64,000 nt of DNA, taken from NCBI GenBank assembly GCA_003945285.1, contig AP019005.1:1812001-1876000 (forward strand). Direction: 5' to 3'. The notes below the pieces were generated by a model. It made no database searches, was not told the DNA's origin, and was given only the letters and a program-made list of their open reading frames with translations. Position numbers and translations under genes: made by a program. The DNA comes from Hydrogenimonas sp. GTDB taxonomy: Bacteria > Campylobacterota > Campylobacteria > Campylobacterales > Hydrogenimonadaceae. Below are positions 26,902 through 35,302 of this stretch, piece by piece (position 1 is the stretch's first letter; each line of letters begins with the position of its first letter).

Positions 26902-27522
26902 TCAGGGAGTGTTGAATGCCCTGTCTCCGGCATCTCCCAGACCGGGTACTATGTACGCATCCCTGTTCAGGTGCGGATCTATCTGCGCTATGTGTATGGC
27001 CACTCCCGGAAACGCTGCGGCGACTCTTTCGACCCCCTCTTTCGCGCCTATGACATTCAGCGATACGATGGCATCGGGCCCGCCCTCCGATACCAGCGAG
27101 AGGGCATCGTGCAGCGAACCTCCGGTTGCGACCATCGGGTCCACCACTATCGCCGTCTTTCCTTTGAGATCCGGGATTCTGTCGTAGTAGAGACGGCTTT
27201 CATGAGTCTGCTCGTCACGCCTCATGGCCAAAAAACCCCCTTCTGCATCGGTTAGCACCTCCAGAACACCATCCTGCATCGGAAGCGCCGCACGCAGAAT
27301 CGAGATGCAGACAACCCTGCTCTCATCTATGAAACTCCCAGTGAAACTCCCCTGCCAGGTAAGAATTTTGCGCTCGGTAAGAGGAAGGCTCTGCGCAGCC
27401 TCCGCAAGAAGGAGCTTGGCCAGCTCTTTTAGCCCGTGCCTGAAACACATGGCATCGCATCCGGCGTCTCTGAGGCTGTTCACCAGATGTTTCACCAGCG
27501 GCGAACTACTCTCGATTATCAT
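26902..27522 (-). CDS. upp: Uracil phosphoribosyltransferase
   Basis: Upp salvages uracil to UMP using PRPP. The 206-residue protein has the PRPP-binding motif VDPMVATGGSLHDAL, the SILRAALPMQDGVL segment, and the C-terminal uracil-binding YIVPGLGDAGDRAF. The ATG lies 17 bases inside the 3' end of the CDF transporter gene, so the two are probably co-transcribed. Confidence 0.96.
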   Translation of the reverse strand: MIIESSSPLVKHLVNSLRDAGCDAMCFRHGLKELAKLLLAEAAQSLPLTERKILTWQGSFTGSFIDESRVVCISILRAALPMQDGVLEVLTDAEGGFLAMRRDEQTHESRLYYDRIPDLKGKTAIVVDPMVATGGSLHDALSLVSEGGPDAIVSLNVIGAKEGVERVAAAFPGVAIHIAQIDPHLNRDAYIVPGLGDAGDRAFNTP

Positions 27523-28417
27523 GACTCTCTCCTTCGATCAGAAATTTTTCATCTTTGCGCATATACTCCGGCTGAAGGACGACGTAGGATATTCCGTAAC
27601 GCTCCTTGAGCATCTTCTCCACCTCCCCCATCCTCCGGTTGACCTCTGCCAGGCTCAGGTTCCTACTGAAATCGAGATGCGCCTGCAAGAAGAGATCTTT
27701 GTCGTTCAGGCGCCATAGATGTATCTTGTGAATATTCTCTATGTCAGGTACTCTTTTCACCTCTTCGGCTATCTTTTCTATATCGATATGCTCGGGAGCG
27801 AACTCCATGAGCACCCCCGTAGACTCCCTTATCAGGGAGAGGGAAGCGTAGATGAGATAGAGGGCTATGAGAACGGAAACCAGCGGATCGACCCAGTATA
27901 TCTGCCAGAAGTACATAGCCGTACCGCCCGCTACGACGGCTGCAGAGGTAAGGGTGTCTCCAAGCAGGTGCAGGTATGCGGCCCTTATGTTCATGCTCCC
28001 CTCGGCTTCCGCCTCCAGCAGCCAGATACTGCCGCCGTTGACGACGACTCCCAGAAGTCCCAGAACGATGACCCACGAAGAGAGTACCGGCTGCGGGTCG
28101 TAAAACCTCACGACGGACTCGTAGATAAGATAGATACCTATACCCACAAGCACCGAAGCGTTGAAAAGGGCCGCTATGATTTCTGCCCTTTTGTAGCCGA
28201 AAGTACTTCTGCTGGTCGCTTTCCGGGCCGATATGGTCCGAGCTACATGGCTTATGGTAAGAGCCGTCACATCGCTGAAGTTGTGCAGAGCGTCGCTCAA
28301 AAGCGCAAGCGAACCGGAGATGACACCCCCTACTATCTGCGCCACCGTTATAACGACATTCAGTACAATGGCAAGAAACAGCCTGTCGCCGCTTACTTTA
28401 TGGCGATGGATTCCCAT
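27506..28417 (-). CDS. Cation diffusion facilitator family metal exporter
   Basis: This 303-residue inner-membrane antiporter probably exports Zn or a similar divalent cation. It has six membrane helices, the first metal site in SLALLSDALHNFSDV and the second in LHLLGDTLTSAAVV, and a C-terminal cytoplasmic domain with HKIHLWRLNDKDLFLQAHLD. Those HD/HD-type sites fit the Zn-transporting ZitB/CzcD group. The ATG follows GAGGG. It lies ten bases downstream of the rhodanese gene. Confidence 0.88.
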   Translation of the reverse strand: MGIHRHKVSGDRLFLAIVLNVVITVAQIVGGVISGSLALLSDALHNFSDVTALTISHVARTISARKATSRSTFGYKRAEIIAALFNASVLVGIGIYLIYESVVRFYDPQPVLSSWVIVLGLLGVVVNGGSIWLLEAEAEGSMNIRAAYLHLLGDTLTSAAVVAGGTAMYFWQIYWVDPLVSVLIALYLIYASLSLIRESTGVLMEFAPEHIDIEKIAEEVKRVPDIENIHKIHLWRLNDKDLFLQAHLDFSRNLSLAEVNRRMGEVEKMLKERYGISYVVLQPEYMRKDEKFLIEGESHDNRE

Positions 28418-28427
28418 TCACCCTCTT

Positions 28428-28862
28428 TCATTTGACGGTCGGAAGGGCGGCACGCTTCCAGCCGATTATCCCTCCCTCTATATTCAGAGGCTTGAACCCT
28501 CTGTCGGCGAGCATTCTGGAGGCTTTTGCGCTGCGATGGCCGCTTCTACAGTAGACAAGTATCTTTTTTCCTCTGTAGGAAGCCAGTTCGCCGACTCTTT
28601 GAGAAAGCTCACCCAGGGGAATCAGAACGGCCCCTTCTATATGCCCTTCACCACGGTACTCCTGCGGAGTACGTACATCCAAAACCGGAATTTCCGGCTC
28701 CTTTTTCATAATCTCATATGCCGCAACAGGCTTCACACTCTCGAAGTTGGCAAATATGATCCCTTTGCCGTATAGATAGTAGAGACCCGCCGCAACAAAG
28801 ATTAGAGCGACAATATAGCTGCTATATTTTTCAAACGCTTTCTTCACCGTCTGCCTCCGCAT
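28428..28862 (-). CDS. Membrane-anchored rhodanese-domain protein
   Basis: The 144-residue product has one N-terminal membrane segment (SSYIVALIFVAAGLYYLYG) followed by a single rhodanese domain with DVRTPQEYRGEGHIEGA and the active-site loop VYCRSGHRSAKA carrying the catalytic cysteine. It may handle sulfane sulfur at the periplasmic face, but the acceptor is unknown. It is the first gene of rhodanese-CDF-upp. A 222-base gap separates it from the divergent toxin-antitoxin genes. Confidence 0.87.
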   Translation of the reverse strand: MRRQTVKKAFEKYSSYIVALIFVAAGLYYLYGKGIIFANFESVKPVAAYEIMKKEPEIPVLDVRTPQEYRGEGHIEGAVLIPLGELSQRVGELASYRGKKILVYCRSGHRSAKASRMLADRGFKPLNIEGGIIGWKRAALPTVK

Positions 28863-28978
28863 ATATCTCGATCATCGCACCGACAGATAATCTTGCAAAT
28901 ATCTTACCTCAAAAAGATTGAAACGGGACTTTCCGGCGATATACCCCAAGTAGACACAAATACGGAAATAGAGATAGA

Positions 28979-29055
28979 CCCAAATCTCGAAATAGAATAG
29001 TTTGAAATTTGGGATAGAGAGGTATATTGACAACAATGGATATAGTAAGTAAAAT
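28979..29055 (+). promoter_or_regulatory. Promoter and inverted repeat before the toxin-antitoxin pair
   Basis: TTGACA (29027-29032) and TAAAAT (29050-29055) are 17 bases apart, a good sigma-70 promoter 30 bases before the antitoxin ATG. Just upstream, 28979-29013 is an imperfect inverted repeat, CCCAAATCTCGAAA with TTTGAAATTTGGG. It could be an operator for the ribbon-helix-helix antitoxin, though its position upstream of -35 is not diagnostic. Confidence 0.55.
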
Positions 29056-29084
29056 GGTAATACCCGGAGCAGTAAAGGAGTATT

Positions 29085-29327
29085 ATGCGAACATTGACGC
29101 TGAAAACCGATGACCGCTTTTTCGATAAGGTGACAAAGCTTGCCAAACGTCTGCATTTGAGCAAAAGTGAACTGATACGCCGTGCAATATCCGAATATGA
29201 AGAGAGCATACGGCGCAAAGAGCTCAAAGAGCAGATAAAAGCCGCCTCTTTCCGGGTGAGGGAGAGTAACCGCCGGATAAACGAGTCGTTTGACGACACT
29301 CTCGAAGACGGTCTTTGCGATGTTTGA
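29085..29327 (+). CDS. Ribbon-helix-helix antitoxin
   Basis: This 80-residue protein starts with a ribbon-helix-helix DNA-binding domain (MRTLTLKTDDRFFDKVTKLAKRLHLSKSELIRRAI), followed by an acidic/basic helical tail expected to cover the toxin. AAGGAG precedes the ATG. Its stop overlaps the toxin start (ATGTTTGA), the usual antitoxin-first arrangement that couples translation. It is likely to repress its own promoter. Confidence 0.85.
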   Translation: MRTLTLKTDDRFFDKVTKLAKRLHLSKSELIRRAISEYEESIRRKELKEQIKAASFRVRESNRRINESFDDTLEDGLCDV

Positions 29328-29667
29328 TCGGGGTGGAATCTACCTGGCGAAGCTCTATCCGTCAAAAGGGCATGAAGTTGGAAAAACGAGGCCCGTCCTA
29401 GTTCTACAGACCGATGCCCTCAACAGTATCGGGCATACCACGACTATCATTGCTCCTCTCACAACACAGTGTATTGACGGATCGTTCCCTCTTCGCTACC
29501 GCCTGAAAAAGCGGGGAAAGCTTCAAAAAACCTCGGAAGTTCTCTGCGACCAGATAAGAGCTGTCGATATAAACCGTTTACTGCCGGATAAGCTGGCCGC
29601 CCTATCGGAGAAAGAGATGCTCGAGATCGGGCAGCAGATCGCTCTGATCCTCGATATGGATCTGTGA
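29320..29667 (+). CDS. PemK/MazF-type endoribonuclease toxin
   Basis: The 115-residue protein has the MazF-fold signatures RGGIYLAKL, GKTRPVLVLQTDALN and TTIIAPLTTQ, plus SEVLCDQIRAVDI near residue 80, so it should cut RNA at short motifs. The ATG at 29320 overlaps the antitoxin stop; an ATG at 29290 would extend into the antitoxin gene and is rejected. The gene appears intact. Confidence 0.87.
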   Translation: MFDRGGIYLAKLYPSKGHEVGKTRPVLVLQTDALNSIGHTTTIIAPLTTQCIDGSFPLRYRLKKRGKLQKTSEVLCDQIRAVDINRLLPDKLAALSEKEMLEIGQQIALILDMDL

Positions 29668-29704
29668 AACGAAAGAGTGGAGAAATCTTCGTACCATACC
29701 CTGC

Positions 29705-29724
29705 ACCGCGGCCTGGGCCGCGGT
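29705..29724. terminator. Perfect hairpin between convergent genes
   Basis: ACCGCGGCC and GGCCGCGGT pair over nine bases around a TG loop. It lies between the converging toxin gene and the outer-membrane gene at 29736. There is no T-run, so the terminator call is tentative. Confidence 0.4.
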
Positions 29725-29735
29725 ATCAAAAGGTT

Positions 29736-31040
29736 CTACCAGCGCGAAACGAGCGCCAGGTTGAGACGGGCGTAACGGGGAATTTCGTTTCCGTCATAGT
29801 AGCCTGTTTCGGTACTGACCATACCAGAAAGGTCTATCTGAAGATACTTGAAACCCAGACCGAGACCTCCCGTAACTACGGTGCCGAATGTATCGTCCGC
29901 TATATTCTGCATGGCTCCCAGCCTCAGGGAGAACCACTGGGTCGGATGGATATTAATACCCCCGCCTATATACTGCGAATCTATACCGTCAAGAAAAGTT
30001 TTGTTCGATGTCAGGTCGAAGTCCAACGCGAAATCGAGCCAGTGGTCGAAGCCGGCGTAATAGACCCCGGCTCGAACCATCGGGTCGACTTTGTAGACCT
30101 CGTTCGTCACCGTATCGAATTCCGGTCCGTTGAGGTTTTTACCCACAATCGCGACACGCAGATTCCTATACTCTCCGGGGGTATAGTATGCTCCCAGGTC
30201 CACACCCAGGGCGGACGATCTTCTGTCGCGGTCTTTGAAGGAGTCGCTGACATTACCCGAAGATGTATCTATACTCACTTTAGTATCGTACGTTATGCCG
30301 TACATATACTTCAGCGAGCCGCCCACCCCGACGGTACCGGCCGAAGTCTCAAAAGAGTGTCCGTAGCTGAACGGCACCTCGCCAATGCTGAGACCCTTCA
30401 AAGAGAGGTATGTCTTACCGTTGTTTATCGCGTACTCGAGCGACGTACTTTCATATGTCGCCTGATCGGAAAGCGTATATGTATCCGTTACCGGATCATA
30501 GGAGTAGTACTGTTGCGTGTTTGCGTCATCGTAAACTACAAGATCGAGACGGTTGGGATCTATCACAGGAGATGCCGTAGCCTCAGAGCTGACGTAAAGA
30601 CCTATACCGAAGTTTTTTACCTGCACTCCGAATGCCCCTCCCGGCGTTAGCACAAGGCCGCTTGTCTTTCCCGCCATATCTTTCAAAACGGCTTTCGCGT
30701 CTATAATATTGTTTCTATCTTCATCACTGTTTTGACCAAATGGCGCATTGTTCGCGATCCTCTCGAGCGTCCCGCTGAGATCGTCATTGCTCAGCCTGTC
30801 CAGATTTTCGGCAAGATTGTACTCAGAAACGCCTACACCGCCGGATAGAACCACCTCTGTTGTATGGCCGTCCACCGCGAGCAGTGCCGGGTTGTAATAT
30901 GGCGCCATCGAGCCTGTGGCACTCGCCACGCCGGCACCCCCCATGCCCATACTCTCGAATCCGAGCGGCTGAAAGCTCATCGCCTGGGCAGCCGAAGCGG
31001 CTATACATAGGCCGATACCTCTTTTAATCCAGTTTTGCAT
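29736..31040 (-). CDS. TraF-like/FadL-type outer-membrane protein
   Basis: The 434-residue product has a signal peptide (GIGLCIAASAAQA), then FQPLGFESMGMGGAGVASATGSMAPYYNPALLA. That pattern is typical of the TraF_2/OMPP1-type family, which Campylobacterota annotations often call conjugal transfer protein TraF. Long stretches of amphipathic beta strands follow and end with ARLNLALVSRW. No other conjugation gene is nearby, so the TraF label should not be read as conjugation. It may be a transport barrel. The ATG has AAGGAG upstream. Confidence 0.75.
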   Translation of the reverse strand: MQNWIKRGIGLCIAASAAQAMSFQPLGFESMGMGGAGVASATGSMAPYYNPALLAVDGHTTEVVLSGGVGVSEYNLAENLDRLSNDDLSGTLERIANNAPFGQNSDEDRNNIIDAKAVLKDMAGKTSGLVLTPGGAFGVQVKNFGIGLYVSSEATASPVIDPNRLDLVVYDDANTQQYYSYDPVTDTYTLSDQATYESTSLEYAINNGKTYLSLKGLSIGEVPFSYGHSFETSAGTVGVGGSLKYMYGITYDTKVSIDTSSGNVSDSFKDRDRRSSALGVDLGAYYTPGEYRNLRVAIVGKNLNGPEFDTVTNEVYKVDPMVRAGVYYAGFDHWLDFALDFDLTSNKTFLDGIDSQYIGGGINIHPTQWFSLRLGAMQNIADDTFGTVVTGGLGLGFKYLQIDLSGMVSTETGYYDGNEIPRYARLNLALVSRW

Positions 31041-31566
31041 AGAAACTCCTTGAAATAAACATACTACACAATATCGTCTCCGAATCGGATAATGTAAACA
31101 GATAAAACGCCTCTTCTATAATTAGGCGCTCTTTGTTACAATAATTCCGACCACTATAACGAAGTAGCAATAACAGTTCTTTACTATATCAATCCGGATT
31201 ACACCGTTCCAGTGTAGTATTGTTCTGTTTTTTGAAAGAGTATACCGGCATACTTCCTTAAACAATCATAAGATATATCGATAGTTTCTCATTAGCCTAT
31301 CCAAACATGACAAGCTGTTACATTATTTCACAATTATAATTTTGGATACTGTACAGGGGGCTAGGGAATCGGGCGATTAATGATAAGCTACTTTACCACA
31401 TTGAGATATCCCGACAAAGCAATATAGAGGTTTTGAAGCTATGTTGTTCCTTGATCCATGTCTATATTCTAGATTTGGGTCCAAGGGCCACATCGACTCT
31501 GTTTTCATATTCAGACTGTTTATCGGCAAGATTATAAACCTTGCCGATATTGAAACAGTTTATGCT
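31041..31566. other. 526-base AT-rich gap without a recognised gene
   Basis: No convincing reading frame was found. It holds a short hairpin (CGCCT/AGGCG, near 31108-31130), a possible TTTACA/GATATT promoter for the outer-membrane gene on the minus strand, a partial copy of the TTCTAGATTTGGG motif (31467-31479), and the terminator of the downstream small gene. A small RNA is possible but not visible. Confidence 0.5.
31514..31559 (-). terminator. Hairpin terminator of the small gene at 31567
   Basis: CTTGCCGATA and TATCGGCAAG form a ten-base stem, extended by AACAG/CTGTT. It starts within ten bases of the stop codon on the minus strand. A T-rich stretch is only partial. Confidence 0.5.
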
Positions 31567-31878
31567 TTATGCATACGTGGACAAAGTATAAACACTTGAA
31601 GCACTCTGTTCCGTGTTTGATTGATCAAGCATATCCAAAAGAGTCTGTGCATACTCTTCACTGCTCATTGATGTTGCATCAACCTCTTTCATTTGAGCAA
31701 TCATCGACTGCCTCTCATCTTGCGAAAGAGAACTCATTTTCTCTTTTAGTGCGCTTCTGTCCTCAGCCGAGAGATTCTGCATGATATCCTTCATGCCGCC
31801 TTTACCTTGTCCACCACCGGCACCATACATCTGCTGCATCTGCATCTGCTGCATTGAACCACTTGCGTTGACATTCAT
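31567..31878 (-). CDS. Small Met/Gln-rich hypothetical protein
   Basis: This is a 103-residue protein of unknown function. The N-terminus is rich in Gln and Met (SMQQMQMQQMYGAGGGQGKGG), followed by a helical acidic/basic region (LSAEDRSALKEKMSSLSQDERQSMIAQMKEV) and a Ser/Thr tail. There is no signal peptide. The start is ATG 31878 because AAAGGA lies six bases upstream; the longer frame to 31914 has none. It stands alone, with a terminator behind it and a palindrome upstream, which suggests a regulated single gene. Confidence 0.7.
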   Translation of the reverse strand: MNVNASGSMQQMQMQQMYGAGGGQGKGGMKDIMQNLSAEDRSALKEKMSSLSQDERQSMIAQMKEVDATSMSSEEYAQTLLDMLDQSNTEQSASSVYTLSTYA

Positions 31879-31950
31879 GGTTAATCCTTTGATTGGGTCT
31901 GTGTAAGCAAGCAAAAACTATTCCTTGTTTACACAATATCGATTGTATGA

Positions 31951-31976
31951 TTTCAATGTTAATGGAATATTAACAT
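31951..31976 (-). promoter_or_regulatory. -35-like box with adjoining palindrome
   Basis: ATGTTAAT-ggaat-ATTAACAT (31956-31976) is a perfect 8+8 inverted repeat. It abuts TTGAAA (31956-31951, minus strand), a candidate -35 box for the small gene at 31567. A second short inverted repeat, ACAAT-atcg-ATTGT (31933-31946), lies downstream. It may be a repressor or activator site. Confidence 0.4.
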
Positions 31977-32095
31977 GGTACAGTACAAAATCCGGATTTG
32001 GCTGTTGCGATTTACCGCATAATGGTTTCTGTAGCCTGAAGTGCCCATCCTGGCCCGACCTCCCTGCCATTCTGAAAAACCGAAGGTTAATTGGC

Positions 32096-32101
32096 TATAA
32101 T
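32096..32101 (+). promoter_or_regulatory. -10 box of ccoI
   Basis: TATAAT lies 25 bases before the TTG start at 32127, with a weak CTGAAA 18 bases upstream. This argues against the in-frame ATA/ATG-side start at 32091, which would lie at or before the -10 box. Confidence 0.55.
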
Positions 32102-32126
32102 TTGCAAAAAATTCCGAAGGTGTGTT

Positions 32127-34544
32127 TTGGCCAAGGTTCCCTGTTCGCATTGTCATCTCGAGTTCGACGAATCGGTAATGATTACAGAAGAGGAGAGCAG
32201 CGGAGATGTTCACCACTTCTGCTGCAAAGGGTGTCAGGGGATCTTCCACCTTCTTCGTGAAGAGGGGCTGGACACCTTCTACGACAAGCTCGGAAAAAGC
32301 AGTCTCGAACCTCCGAAGCAAAGAGAAGATGATCTTCACAAGTTCGACCTGGAGGGTTTCAGGAAGAAATACATAAAAGAGCGTCCCGACGGTCTCAGCG
32401 AAATCTACATGATCATCGAAGGCATCCACTGCAGCGCCTGTGTCTGGCTCAACGAAAAGGTGCTTCACCAGACCGATGGAATCATCGAGGCGACCATAAA
32501 CTACACGACGAACAAAGCTCACATCGTCTGGGACCCGAAGCAGGTAAAGCTCTCCAAAATCGTCGAGAAGATCCGCTCCATCGGATACAACGCCTACCCT
32601 TACGACCCGAAACTGCAGGAGGAGCACGCGAACAGGGCGCGGCGGGACTACTACTCGCGTCTACTCGTGGCTATATTCGCGACCATGAACATCATGTGGA
32701 TAGCGGTAGCCAAATATACGGGTATGTTCACCGGAATGCGCGAAGATGTGAAGACGGTGCTCGATTTTGCGGAGTGGGTTCTAGCCACTCCTACACTCTT
32801 TTACAGCGGGTGGATCTTCTACAGGGGCGCATGGTACGGCCTGAAAAACAGGTTCGTCAACATGGACTCTCTTGTTGCCACCGGGGCCTCCCTGGCCTAC
32901 TTCTACTCTATCTGGGCGATGGTGACGGACCACGGGGAGGTCTACTTCGACTCCGTTACGATGATCATCACCTTCGTTCTGGCCGGAAAATACCTGGAGG
33001 TTTTGAGCAAAAAGCGGGCGGCAGATACGATGGATGCGCTTTCGAACGCTCTACCCACGGAAGTTACGGTGATCTACGGCAACGAGAAGACGATGGTGCC
33101 GGTGGAGGAGGTGAAGCCGGGAGATATCATAGAGGTGCGTCCGGGTGAAAAGGCGGCTATAGACGGCGTGGTACTCAGCGGCGAGGGGAGTTTCGACGAG
33201 AGCTCCCTTACGGGTGAGAGCGAGCCCATCTACAAGCGTCCGGGCGATGAGATCGTCAGCGGAAGCGTGGCCATAGACGGGGTGGTGCGGTACGAGGCCA
33301 CAAAAGATTACGGCACCTCCACTCTGGCTACGCTTGTGGGTCTTCTGGAGGAGTCGCTGACCAAAAAGCCGAAGATCGAGAGGCTCGCCAACGAGATTTC
33401 CGGCTACTTCTCAAAGACCATCCTTACCATCGCGGTGCTGACATTCATAGCGTGGTACTGGATGAGCGGCGGATTCGAACATGCGCTTGTCGTCGCCATC
33501 TCCGTCATCGTCATAGCCTGCCCCTGCGCGCTCGGGCTGGCTACGCCGGTGGCGACGCTGATAGGCATAAATCTTGCGGCGCGGCGCGGTGTGCTCTTCA
33601 AGGAGGCGGCCTATATAGAAACGATGGCCAAGTGCGACGTCCTGGTACTCGACAAGACGGGAACCGTAACGGAAGGGAAGCCGCACGTGGTGAGTTACGA
33701 GAGCTACGGCGACTACGACCCGAGCCTCCTCTACTCACTGGTCAAAAGCTCCATCCATCCCGTCAGCCGCGGAGTCGAAAAGTATCTCAAAGAGCACTTC
33801 GAAAACCTCAAAGAGGTGGAGCTTGAAAATGCCAGGCAGGTGGAGGCGCGCGGAATCGTAGCGAGGTATGGGGGGCACACACTCCGCGGCGGGAACGCGA
33901 AGATGATGAGAGAGTTCGGGCTCGATGTCGACGAGCAGAGCGAGTATACTCTCTTCTACTTCGCCATAGACGACATGGTGGTAGCCCGCTTCGAGCTCAG
34001 GGACCTGCCCAAAAAAGGGGCGAAAGAGGCTATAGAAGATATCCGCCGTCTGGGCATCGATATAGTGATGCTTACCGGGGACAACGAAAAGGCGGCGCAG
34101 AGGGTGGCCGAGGAGGTCGGAATACCGAGCTTCAAAGCGGGGCTTTTGCCTGAAGAGAAGGCGAAAGAGATAGATATTCTGCACGCCGAGGGGCGGCTGG
34201 TGGTCATGGCGGGCGACGGCATAAACGATGCGCTCGCACTTAGCAAGAGCGACATAGCCATAGCGATGGGAAGCGGTTCCGACGTGGCGCTGGAGGTGAG
34301 CGACGTAGTGCTTCTGGATGACCGCATAACCTCGCTGCGCGACGCCTTCCTGATAAGCCGCCGCACATTCAGATTCGTCAAGCAGAATCTCGCCATTTCG
34401 ATAATCTACAACACCATAACCATACCGCTGGCCGTAGCCGGGTATGTCATTCCGCTTGTCGCCGCTTTGTCGATGAGTCTGAGTTCCCTGCTGGTCGTCG
34501 GTAACTCGATGCGCATCAAATCGGCCTTTAAAGAGAAAAATTAA
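32127..34544 (+). CDS. ccoI: Copper-transporting P1B-type ATPase for cbb3 oxidase assembly
   Basis: This 805-residue ATPase of the FixI/CcoI group is thought to supply copper for cytochrome cbb3 oxidase. It has an N-terminal Cys-rich domain (VPCSHCHLEF, then HFCCKGCQG), a GIHCSACVW heavy-metal domain, eight membrane helices, the ion-site motif CPC in VIACPCALG, the phosphorylation site DKTGTVTEG, HP in SIHPVSRG, and MLTGDN plus GDGINDA. TTG 32127 is chosen because AAGG lies six bases upstream and a TATAAT ends 25 bases before it. ccoS follows three genes later. Confidence 0.92.
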   Translation: MAKVPCSHCHLEFDESVMITEEESSGDVHHFCCKGCQGIFHLLREEGLDTFYDKLGKSSLEPPKQREDDLHKFDLEGFRKKYIKERPDGLSEIYMIIEGIHCSACVWLNEKVLHQTDGIIEATINYTTNKAHIVWDPKQVKLSKIVEKIRSIGYNAYPYDPKLQEEHANRARRDYYSRLLVAIFATMNIMWIAVAKYTGMFTGMREDVKTVLDFAEWVLATPTLFYSGWIFYRGAWYGLKNRFVNMDSLVATGASLAYFYSIWAMVTDHGEVYFDSVTMIITFVLAGKYLEVLSKKRAADTMDALSNALPTEVTVIYGNEKTMVPVEEVKPGDIIEVRPGEKAAIDGVVLSGEGSFDESSLTGESEPIYKRPGDEIVSGSVAIDGVVRYEATKDYGTSTLATLVGLLEESLTKKPKIERLANEISGYFSKTILTIAVLTFIAWYWMSGGFEHALVVAISVIVIACPCALGLATPVATLIGINLAARRGVLFKEAAYIETMAKCDVLVLDKTGTVTEGKPHVVSYESYGDYDPSLLYSLVKSSIHPVSRGVEKYLKEHFENLKEVELENARQVEARGIVARYGGHTLRGGNAKMMREFGLDVDEQSEYTLFYFAIDDMVVARFELRDLPKKGAKEAIEDIRRLGIDIVMLTGDNEKAAQRVAEEVGIPSFKAGLLPEEKAKEIDILHAEGRLVVMAGDGINDALALSKSDIAIAMGSGSDVALEVSDVVLLDDRITSLRDAFLISRRTFRFVKQNLAISIIYNTITIPLAVAGYVIPLVAALSMSLSSLLVVGNSMRIKSAFKEKN

Positions 34545-34600
34545 GTTGAAGTGCAGTAGCGGCGTGCTAGCATTTACAAAACAGTAAACGAGGGTTGAAT

Positions 34601-34939
34601 ATGCAGTATGTAGATATGAGTTCCGACGAGTTTCTGGCCGAGCTGGAGAAGACGAAGAAGTTTACGGAAAAAGTGTGCAAGCAGTTCGGGTGGGTATATA
34701 ACCCCAACGAAGAGGTCAACGAGGGTGTGACCATGGGCCTTGCGCGAAACAAGATGCTCTACGGCAAGAGGTGGTGCCCATGCTTCATGGTCATAGAAGA
34801 TGAGAATGGAAATCACAAGAGTGCGGATGACAGACTCTGCCCATGCAAGCCGGCCATAGAGAAGGAGATCCCCGAAGAGGGTAAATGCCACTGCGGCATC
34901 TTCTGTACGCCGGAGTATGCGGCAACGCATGATCATTGA
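34601..34939 (+). CDS. Ferredoxin-thioredoxin reductase catalytic-chain-like protein
   Basis: This 112-residue protein carries the Cys pattern of the FTR beta chain: a cysteine in EKVCKQFG, then RWCPCFMV, LCPCKPAIE and KCHCGIFCTPEY. Those residues should hold a 4Fe-4S cluster beside a redox-active disulfide. No FTR alpha chain is nearby, so it may work with another ferredoxin or thioredoxin partner. The start is ATG 34601 with GAGGG upstream. It sits between ccoI and ccoS, which hints at a redox role in oxidase or copper handling (inference). Confidence 0.87.
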   Translation: MQYVDMSSDEFLAELEKTKKFTEKVCKQFGWVYNPNEEVNEGVTMGLARNKMLYGKRWCPCFMVIEDENGNHKSADDRLCPCKPAIEKEIPEEGKCHCGIFCTPEYAATHDH

Positions 34940-34953
34940 TTTTTCAATAGCGG

Positions 34954-34981
34954 GCAGTCGGCAGCGTGCAGTATGCAGTAA
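34954..34981. repeat. Heptad array B, four GCAGNNN units
   Basis: Four seven-base units begin GCAG (GCAGtcg, GCAGcgt, GCAGtat, GCAGtaa), starting 15 bases after the FTR-like gene. The array is close to the reverse complement of array A at 17996. Confidence 0.8.
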
Positions 34982-35002
34982 AATCGGAAGCGGGAGTTTT
35001 AG

Positions 35003-35302
35003 TTGGTAGTTCATATCGTGATGTTTCGGTTCAAGGATGAGTCGAAGGCGGAGAGTATAGAGAAGGTAAAGGGTATGCTCGAAGCGCTGCCCGCCAAGAT
35101 AGAGCCGCTTCGTTCGATGGAGGTTGGAGTCGATTTTCTCCACTCCGAGCGCTCTATGGACCTTGTGCTCACATCCGTTTTCGACGACAGGGAGGGGCTG
35201 GAGGCTTACCGGGTACATCCTGCCCATCTGGAGGTCGTAGAGTTCATCAAAGAGGTGACGGTAGAGAGCAGAGTGGTCGACTACGAAAAGGGGGCGGATT
35301 GA
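35003..35302 (+). CDS. Dabb (stress-responsive alpha/beta barrel) family protein
   Basis: This 99-residue protein has the Dabb fold pattern: VVHIVMFRFKDE at the start, a central LRSMEVGVDFLHSERSMDLVLTSVFDDREGLEAYRVHPAHLEVVEFI, and a short tail. Family members are small dimeric ferredoxin-like proteins of unclear function. It starts at TTG 35003 with GGGAG six bases upstream. Its stop overlaps the ccoS start (TTGA). Confidence 0.85.
   Translation: MVVHIVMFRFKDESKAESIEKVKGMLEALPAKIEPLRSMEVGVDFLHSERSMDLVLTSVFDDREGLEAYRVHPAHLEVVEFIKEVTVESRVVDYEKGAD

Noticed and set aside
28916-28924. GATTGAAAC, like the end of many CRISPR repeats; also at 50830
   Set aside because: Each is single, with no regularly spaced repeats or cas genes nearby.
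29736-31040. Conjugation function from the TraF-like annotation
   Set aside because: No relaxase, coupling protein or mating-pair genes are in the window; the family is widespread as outer-membrane proteins.
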